A stretch of DNA of 36,117 bases from positions 1 through 36,117 of the forward strand of contig SFKY01000018.1 in the NCBI GenBank assembly GCA_004554665.1, read 5' to 3'. Positions 33,061-36,117 of the stretch are shown here, piece by piece; position 1 is the stretch's first letter, and every line of letters starts with the position of its first letter. The position numbers and the translations under genes were made by a program. Below the pieces are notes generated by a model, which ran no database searches, was not told the DNA's origin, and worked only from the letters and a program-made list of their open reading frames with translations. This DNA comes from Bacteroidales bacterium (GTDB lineage: Bacteria > Bacteroidota > Bacteroidia > Bacteroidales > Bacteroidaceae).

Positions 33061-35157
33061 CTACCGGGCAGCGTGTTCCACCATTCGGGTACACCACACC
33101 TCGTACCCCTTGGCCGTGAGATGGATGCCATCGCCGTTATAGAGCTCGGGCAACATAGTACCATCGGCACCCACGAACCATGAGGTCACATCGATATAGT
33201 CAAAACCTTTCCATCGCATGGCATTGAGGGCACCTCTCACCTTATTATAATATACGCGCATGGGATGCGTCGGGGCCAATCCGGCCGGAAGCAGGCCCAC
33301 CACATGGATGGTGGCAGCCGGGAAATGGGTTTTGGCAGCCTCAGCCACCGCACGGATACCCTCGGCCACGTCGGCAGGGTCGTCAGCATCAAAATAGTTG
33401 TTCACCCCGATGGTCACCACCACATGTTTGGGGTTGGAGGCATCGTAGGCTCCCGTATTGACGCGCCACAGCAGATACTCGGTGCGGTCGCCAGAGATGC
33501 CGGCCGTCTCCCATCGGCCTGCACCCATCACCTGATCGGCAATCGCCTTGCCCGGCTTATTGGTGACCCGCTTGCGCTCACCACCGAGCCCCTGCGTGAT
33601 AGAGTTTCCCAACCACAACCAGTCTATCTGCCTGCCTTGGAGCGTCTCGGCAATGTCCTGCGCCACCGAGTGCCATTCCGAACCTTTGGTCCAGCCTGCC
33701 GCCATGCGGTACTCGTTGCCACAGACGGGGCGCGTGCAAGGATTGATGTAGAGTCCATAGGCCTTGAGGAAGAAACGGACAATCTCCACAGGATTGAAGA
33801 GCGAATGCGGATGATGCCCCACGCCCTCCTTGCTCACCACGGGCACCGTCACGCCTGCCGAAGCCATACGCTCGGCAAACACAGCTGTGTTCTCGGCTAC
33901 AGGAACCACATCGTCGGCAGTACCCACCACATGCAGGATGGGGATGTTCTTCACCCGGCGCACGTGGTCTATCGGATTGCCCTTCCATTGCAGCGCCTCA
34001 GCTTCCGAAGCCCATCCGTATGCTTGGAGCATGCGGCTCACATCCTGGTCAGAACGCTGCCCCTTGCCCTGACCCATAGGCCAGCTCTTGACATCCATCA
34101 CGGGAGCGTCGGCATAGATGGCGGCCACCTGCTTGGGATGGCGCGCTGCCCAGTTGTAGACGATAAGCCCGCCGCGACTCATGCCCTCGAGCCCCACCTT
34201 ACGGCTCAATCCGAGGGCAGTCATCTGCTTGTAGAAGCGGTCCCATCGGGCTACAGCCTTGGGCGAACCGTAAAGATCGGCCACGTCGCAGTAGGCGATA
34301 TGGAATCCACGCTCCAAGAGCGCGATGTCGGTCTGCGGCTCATGGCCCCAGAATCGGGCCCGCAGCACCCACGGATGCCCCTTGGCCGCCTGACGGGGCG
34401 ACACCAGTCGACAGGTCACCTCGCCGTCCTGTTTGAATTCCACTCCCCTATGTCCGTAAAAGTTGAAGGCCTTGCCCTCGGGAGCCGCCACCTGGGGCAT
34501 GGGGGCACGCGGTGTGAGCAGCACCTCGCCTATATAGCGCGCCATCCTACCGGCCCCGATGGCCGAAGGATGCAGGCGGTCGGGCAAGAGCGACCTGTCC
34601 CACGCCTTTCCCATAATACGCTGGAGGTCGATGATTTCCACACCCTCCTCAAAGGCAACCTGATGGATGAGCGGGGCTATCTGCCGGCGGATGCGGCTCT
34701 CGTAGATGCCGTTCTTGTCTTTCAAGAAACAGCGGATGGGTGTAAGCAACATCACACGGGGACGCGATGCCAAACCGCGATACGTGCGTACCAGCTGGCG
34801 GAGCTCTTCCTTGTAGTCGGCCACAAACTGGATGTTCTGGGGCTTCGAGTCGTTGGTGCCCAGTTTGATGAGCACGACGTCTGGCGCAAACGCCAACGAC
34901 TGCTCATACTCAGCCGTCTTGGTGTACGGAGCATCGCCCTTGCTGAGCAGGGTAGTACCCGACACGCCAAAATTGCGCACCTCGTAGTCTGCTCCCAGAT
35001 AGTATTGCAACTGTGCAGGATAGCTGTTCTGCTGCCGGTTGGCAATGCCGGCGCCATAGGTGATGCTGTTGCCCACACAGGCCACACGCACTGGGCGCGC
35101 TAAGCCCACTGCCGCCGCAAGGCAGAGCAAAAGAGTGAGAAAATACTTGGTCTTCAT
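33061..35157 (-). CDS. Exported three-domain esterase: SGNH - alpha/beta hydrolase - SGNH
   Basis: A 698-residue secreted protein (signal peptide about 1-20, MKTKYFLTLLLCLAAAVGLA). Domain 1 (about 22-215) is an SGNH/GDSL hydrolase: nucleophile Ser31 in GNSITYG, GTND (100-103), Asp193 and His196 in DRLHPS. Domain 2 (about 230-470) is an alpha/beta hydrolase: Ser327 in GMSRGG, acid in GTADD (412-416), His448/449. Domain 3 (about 485-698) is a second SGNH hydrolase: Ser519 in GNSITQG, GVNN (584-587), Asp676 and His679 in DGIHLT. All three active sites look complete. Deacetylation of plant or host glycans is plausible; no carbohydrate gene adjoins it. Confidence 0.85.
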   Translation of the reverse strand: MKTKYFLTLLLCLAAAVGLARPVRVACVGNSITYGAGIANRQQNSYPAQLQYYLGADYEVRNFGVSGTTLLSKGDAPYTKTAEYEQSLAFAPDVVLIKLGTNDSKPQNIQFVADYKEELRQLVRTYRGLASRPRVMLLTPIRCFLKDKNGIYESRIRRQIAPLIHQVAFEEGVEIIDLQRIMGKAWDRSLLPDRLHPSAIGAGRMARYIGEVLLTPRAPMPQVAAPEGKAFNFYGHRGVEFKQDGEVTCRLVSPRQAAKGHPWVLRARFWGHEPQTDIALLERGFHIAYCDVADLYGSPKAVARWDRFYKQMTALGLSRKVGLEGMSRGGLIVYNWAARHPKQVAAIYADAPVMDVKSWPMGQGKGQRSDQDVSRMLQAYGWASEAEALQWKGNPIDHVRRVKNIPILHVVGTADDVVPVAENTAVFAERMASAGVTVPVVSKEGVGHHPHSLFNPVEIVRFFLKAYGLYINPCTRPVCGNEYRMAAGWTKGSEWHSVAQDIAETLQGRQIDWLWLGNSITQGLGGERKRVTNKPGKAIADQVMGAGRWETAGISGDRTEYLLWRVNTGAYDASNPKHVVVTIGVNNYFDADDPADVAEGIRAVAEAAKTHFPAATIHVVGLLPAGLAPTHPMRVYYNKVRGALNAMRWKGFDYIDVTSWFVGADGTMLPELYNGDGIHLTAKGYEVWCTRMVEHAAR

Positions 35158-35287
35158 ATCTTTCTTATTTGGTTTTTCAGCATGGTTTGGATATCCTTGT
35201 CAAGCCGTCTCATGGTTCCCGGCAGAGGCTCCTGTCCCTCGGGAGAAGGAAGAAGCCGCTGCAAGCGAGGATAAAGGTAGTGAAAAT

Positions 35288-35320
35288 CCAAACTTTCTCC
35301 AAACTTTCTCCAAACTTTCT
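35288..35320. repeat. 11-bp tandem repeat, three copies
   Basis: CCAAACTTTCT is repeated exactly at 35288, 35299 and 35310. It lies upstream of the predicted esterase promoter. Confidence 0.85.
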
Positions 35321-35559
35321 CACCACAATCTTTTGTCTTGGCGCATTTTTGTACCTCCTTGGCCTCATTTACCGAGAATTGCACTGGGGACGATATGCAT
35401 TGGAGCTGAACTATTACGAGTGTTGAAATCTTTCACCCCCCAACCATCTACGATGGTGGTTTTACCTATCTTAATTTACAAAAGCAGCCCACAAAAAAGA
35501 AAAAACAATTAGTTTAACAAAGAAAAATAGAAAAACCGTTTAGTCTCAAATCTTCTGAA

Positions 35560-35567
35560 TACCTTTG
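35560..35567 (+). promoter_or_regulatory. -7 element of the toxin-antitoxin operon
   Basis: TACCTTTG matches TAnnTTTG, 33 bases before the antitoxin ATG. A TTTA at 35539 is a weak upstream partner (17 bases). Confidence 0.55.
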
Positions 35568-35600
35568 TAAACGATAATAAATAGTAGAAAGAGAAGAGAC

Positions 35601-35795
35601 ATGGCATTACCCATCGCATCCATCCCCGTGCTCACTGGCGAAGTGGCTCAGCGATTTGAGGCTGAGGCACAGGCTAACTATGAGAAATTTCTACATCGCA
35701 CACCAGAAGAGGAAAAAGCCGTGAGAGAAAGATATAATCGCGGCATGGAAAGAGTTCGCAAAATGTTATCCAAAGCGCATCTTGATAGCAAATGA
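35601..35795 (+). CDS. Small putative antitoxin partner of the GNAT toxin
   Basis: A 64-residue protein that begins MALPIASIPVLTGEVAQRF and continues as a charged helix (EAEAQANYEKFLHRTPEEEKAV, RERYNRGMERVRKML). It overlaps the GNAT gene by four bases (ATGA), the usual coupling of antitoxin and toxin. It does not look like the ribbon-helix-helix DUF1778 antitoxin normally paired with TacT/AtaT toxins; the I-x-x-x-P-V-L-x-G start resembles small Bacteroidetes proteins found before such acetyltransferases. The antitoxin role is inferred from size, charge and position. Confidence 0.6.
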   Translation: MALPIASIPVLTGEVAQRFEAEAQANYEKFLHRTPEEEKAVRERYNRGMERVRKMLSKAHLDSK

Positions 35796-36117
35796 GTTTT
35801 CTTGACGACGCTTGCTCACTACACCGTTTGGATGAACCTGAAGATATTGTTGGGTTTACTTGTGGTGACAAAGACCTTGACGACTTTTTTACCAACGATT
35901 GTTTTGCATATGCGAAAGAGTTGTTGGGGAAAACGTATTTCTATACAGTTAAGTCTGCACCGACAACCGTTGTCTGTGCTTTCACTCTTGCGAATGCAGG
36001 CATAAGGGTAAGCGACTTGCCAAATGCCCGCAGGAAAAAGGTAGAGGCCAACATACCACACGCAAAAGCATTGAAGGATTATCCAGCTGTACTTGTCGCC
36101 CGTCTCGGAGTGTCTAA
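35792..36117 (+). CDS. GNAT toxin-like acetyltransferase, cut by window end
   Basis: The first 108 residues of a GNAT protein start at the ATG inside the antitoxin stop (ATGA). The segment FTCGDKDLDDFFTNDCFAYA followed by KELLGKTYFYTV is typical of TacT/AtaT-type toxins, which acetylate aminoacyl-tRNA and stop translation. VARLGVS at the end leads to the acyl-CoA loop, which lies beyond the window. Whether the gene is intact and active cannot be seen. Confidence 0.75.
   Translation, partial: MSFLDDACSLHRLDEPEDIVGFTCGDKDLDDFFTNDCFAYAKELLGKTYFYTVKSAPTTVVCAFTLANAGIRVSDLPNARRKKVEANIPHAKALKDYPAVLVARLGVS

Larger units (their letters stand above)
35158..35600. other. Intergenic region, 443 bases, no gene
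   Basis: It lies between the divergent esterase and antitoxin genes. It holds an 11-bp tandem repeat (35288-35320, three copies of CCAAACTTTCT) and a short hairpin ACCATC/GATGGT (35443-35457). On the minus strand TACCTTTA (35272-35279) is a near -7 match that could serve the esterase gene. Small open frames here show no protein-like sequence. Confidence 0.6.

Noticed and set aside
33265..35103. 612-codon plus-strand open frame
   Set aside because: Antisense to the triple esterase, with His/Arg-rich low-information sequence typical of GC-biased shadows.

Overview
The window reads as chromosomal DNA of a Bacteroidales bacterium, most likely Prevotella or a close relative. Evidence: an N-succinylornithine-type carbamoyltransferase in an argR/argG/argC/argD/proC cluster; an SDR-type threonine dehydrogenase beside kbl; DUF4923, NigD-like and DUF6377-like proteins; and repeated matches to the Bacteroidetes promoter pattern (TTTG, about 20 bases, TAnnTTTG) instead of E. 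coli-type -35/-10 boxes. Genus is inference.

Layout. 1-790: short direct repeats, a hairpin and one orphan frame without a clear start. 794-2273: a Bax-inhibitor-1 membrane protein and a DUF4923 lipoprotein, each with its own terminator. 2372-8254: arginine/proline operon argR, GNAT acyltransferase, argG, a PspC mini-protein, argC, argD and proC, ended by a strong terminator. 8312-15251: XRE-cupin regulator, AMP-forming acyl-CoA synthetase, proB, proA, the SOTCase gene argF' and a secreted alpha/beta hydrolase. 15271-15427: a structured palindromic repeat between convergent genes. 15481-21959: a GH36 alpha-galactosidase and a TonB-dependent receptor on the minus strand, divergent from a DUF6377-like membrane regulator. 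21993-24440 (minus): radC, a glycosyltransferase and efp. 24542-24910: rpmH with promoter and terminator. 25079-29747: operon of PASTA protein, RluD-type pseudouridine synthase, ddl, an acyltransferase and a NigD-like lipoprotein. 29961-30503: an unrecognised gene behind an 11-base T tract. 30612-32946: divergent tdh and kbl (threonine to glycine plus acetyl-CoA). 33061-35157 (minus): a secreted three-domain esterase, SGNH - alpha/beta hydrolase - SGNH. 35601-end: a small putative antitoxin translationally coupled to a GNAT toxin cut off by the window edge.

How the genes work together. The arg and pro genes supply most of the glutamate-to-ornithine-to-citrulline-to-argininosuccinate route, using succinylated intermediates, plus complete proline synthesis (proB, proA, proC). 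argB, argH, the deacylase and carAB are not here. The acyltransferase next to argR is a natural candidate for the first, N-acylating step. No tRNA, rRNA, CRISPR array, prophage or insertion sequence was seen. The least explained items are the intergenic repeat family, the triple-esterase fusion, the SusD-less alpha-galactoside locus, the Ser90 specificity residue in the SOTCase and the toxin-antitoxin pair at the right edge.
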